From Warburgia ugandensis (lineage: Eukaryota > Streptophyta > Magnoliopsida > Canellales > Canellaceae), in NCBI GenBank assembly GCA_035236585.1, contig CP141137.1:12726327-12790326 (forward strand): a DNA stretch of 64,000 nt, written 5' to 3'. Below are positions 62,407 to 64,000 of this stretch, piece after piece; the stretch's first letter is position 1; every line of letters begins with the position of its first letter. The notes under the pieces were generated by a model, which saw only the letters and a program-made list of their open reading frames with translations, did not search any database and was not told where the DNA came from. A program made the position numbers and the translations under genes.

Positions 62407-64000
62407 ATGCCCTTTTGGATACGCGACGAAACTGGTAGGTTAGTCTCGTACGACCAAAAAGACAGACCAACAATGGCTGATCAACGATCAAGGGGTAACT
62501 CACCCCATGGTAGAATTAGAGGTGATCAAGCTCCACTCATCATGAATGAGGACCCACCACCTCTAATTGATGATGAATATCAACCTCCACCAAGGAGGAA
62601 TAATCATCAACAAAGAAATTGGAGAAGGAATGAAAATAGGGAATGGGACCAACAGAGCGACCATGGAGAAAATGATGTTTATCAGAATCCTCATGGACGA
62701 ACCTTAAGAGACTACCTTCAACCTACACGCACCAGTACACCCTCTTGTGTCATTCTTCCTCAAAATGCTGGTGCGTTAGAATTGAAAACGGGAGTAATTC
62801 AATTACTTCCCAAATTTCATGGGCTAGATAGTGAGAGTCCTTATTTGCACCTTAAAGAATTTGATGAGGTATGTAGTACCCAAAGAACCCAAAATATAGG
62901 TCTAGACACTGTCAGGCTTAAGCTATTTCCTTTCTCTTTAAAGGAAAAAGCAAAAATGTGGTTTAATGCACTGCCACCAGGTTCCATAAGGACTTGGAAT
63001 GAAATGACTAGGGAATTCTTGAAAAAGTTTTTCCCTACACATAAAACAAATACACTCGATCGTAAGATAATGAACTTTACCCAAAAAGATAAAGAATCAT
63101 TCTACCAATGCTGGGAAAGGTTCAAAGATCCGTTGCTTACTTGCCCACATCATGGCTATGAACCATGGCGCATTATCAGCTTCTTTTATGAAGGACTTAA
63201 TTCGACATGCGCCGGTTTGTAGAGATGATGTGCAATGGTAACTTTTTGAATAAACAACCGGATGAGGCGGAGGAGTATTTGGAATGGCTAGCTGAAAGTG
63301 CACAGACACTGGCCGACTCGTAAAGAGTAGAACATTCTGATAGACCCAAGCCCACTACCACATCTACTAGGGGAGGCATGTATGCCATGACTGAAAAAAA
63401 TGAAATCAGTGCCAAAGTAGCAACCCTAGCTAGAAAAGTAGAAGCCATGGAAATGGGAACGAAAACCTTAACTAATGATGACCAAGTGTGTAGCATTTGT
63501 GAAAGTACATCACATCTTACTCAGGAATGTCCTACCATCCCTGCATTTCAAGATGTACTTCATGATCGTGCTAATGCACTCAATAATTATAAAAGACCTT
63601 TCTCCCCATATTACGAGACATATAATCCCAAGCGGAGAAACCATCCAAATTTCAATTGGAGAAATGGACCTAATGCAAATGTCTCACAATCAGGCCCATA
63701 CCAGAGTCATCAACAACCAAACCAAGGACTACTTGCTCCACCACCATACCAAACTCATCAACCTCATTCTCCTGGACTTTACTTGCCCCCACCTAAAAGG
63801 CATGTAGAGGATAATCAAGTTAATCAAAATCAGGAAAGGAAAATTTCTCAATTAGAAAAGTCTGTGAATGAACTAAAAAACATGATGAGTCAAATGATGC
63901 AAAATATGGAAAAAGGAAAATTCCCAGCTCAACCTCAAGCAAACCCTAAGGGAGTGCATGCGGTTAGCATTAATGCATCTGATGAAACATCTAGCTCTAC
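62407..64000 (+). pseudogene. Athila gag, frame-shifted, partial
   Basis: The first frame (62407-63222) starts MPFWIRDETGRLVS and has a Pro/Arg-rich head. From about residue 125 it carries the Retrotrans_gag capsid domain, with LKLFPFSLKEKAKMWFNALP (171-190), EFLKKFFP and FYQCWERFK (232-240). Near 63205 the reading moves to the frame starting at 63207 (MRRFVEMMCNG). That frame meets a TAA at 63321 and then stays open to the window end. This second part has the ARKVEAME segment and a zinc knuckle CSICESTSHLTQEC at 63489-63530 (CX2CX4HX4C). A Pro/Gln/Asn-rich stretch and a probable coiled coil (ISQLEKSVNELKNMM) follow. Gag would form the particle and bind element RNA. The clean frame resumes at 63324. 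The listed frame 63475-63807 is a shadow. Confidence 0.88.

Larger units (their letters stand above)
59396..64000 (+). mobile_element. Athila-like Ty3/gypsy retrotransposon, 5' part, runs out of window
   Basis: A 1853-bp LTR is followed by a tRNA-Asp primer site, a leader of about 1.1 kb and an Athila-type gag with zinc knuckle. The remainder (protease, RT, integrase, 3' LTR) would lie beyond 64000. Gag has one frame change and one stop, so this copy looks defective, but it is the least decayed large element here. It shares its LTR family with 45697-55608 and could in principle be the autonomous partner type of that derivative. Confidence 0.85.

Noticed and set aside
63475..63807. 110-codon plus-strand open frame
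   Set aside because: It is a shadow; the zinc knuckle and gag similarity are in the neighbouring frame that stays open to the window end.

Overview
The window is nuclear DNA from a flowering plant. The evidence is a plant-type two-finger C2H2 repressor gene (QALGGH fingers plus an EAR motif), LTR retrotransposons of the Ty1/copia and Athila-like Ty3/gypsy kinds, an Au-type SINE, an RTE-like LINE remnant, and many very long GA/CT microsatellites in AT-rich DNA. I cannot place the species more closely from sequence alone.

Only one host gene looks intact: an intronless ZAT-like zinc-finger repressor at 19773-20561 on the + strand. Upstream of it lie a TATA box, a W-box, a (CT)n tract and a 24-codon upstream ORF. 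Almost everything else I can name is mobile-element debris, and every element coding region I could read is broken.

Layout: 1-4.7 kb is non-coding, with a copia-type LTR edge on the minus strand at 1702-1717 and a degenerate AT-rich tandem repeat. 4707-7313 is a solo LTR with a perfect CATGT target-site duplication (TSD). 7.3-19.4 kb is mostly unassigned AT-rich DNA with microsatellites, a dispersed repeat and a perfect 27-bp inverted repeat. 19.6-20.9 kb is the ZAT-like gene. 22385-29214 is a complete-length but decayed Ty1/copia element that split a 75-bp tandem array (TSD ATTTA). 30867-32985 and 56743-58898 are two related solo LTRs. 35.2-36.3 and 39.1-41.8 kb are LTR remnants related to the 4.7-kb LTR. 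37.3-38.1 kb is the LINE remnant on the minus strand, next to a SINE with a perfect 13-bp TSD. 42043-43900 is a small non-autonomous LTR element inserted in a GA microsatellite. 45697-55608 is an Athila-like deletion derivative, with a second copia derivative (52050-54516) nested in its 3' LTR. 59396-64000 is the 5' part of a more complete Athila-like element (LTR, tRNA-Asp primer site, gag), running out of the window.

The elements interact only through insertion history: nesting, solo-LTR formation and internal deletion. I found no operon-like system, CRISPR array, tRNA or rRNA gene, and no convincing novel system. The best leads are the uORF on the zinc-finger gene, the LTR hairpin in the first copia element, the RT-less ORF of the Athila-like derivative, and the compact LTR element at 42-44 kb.
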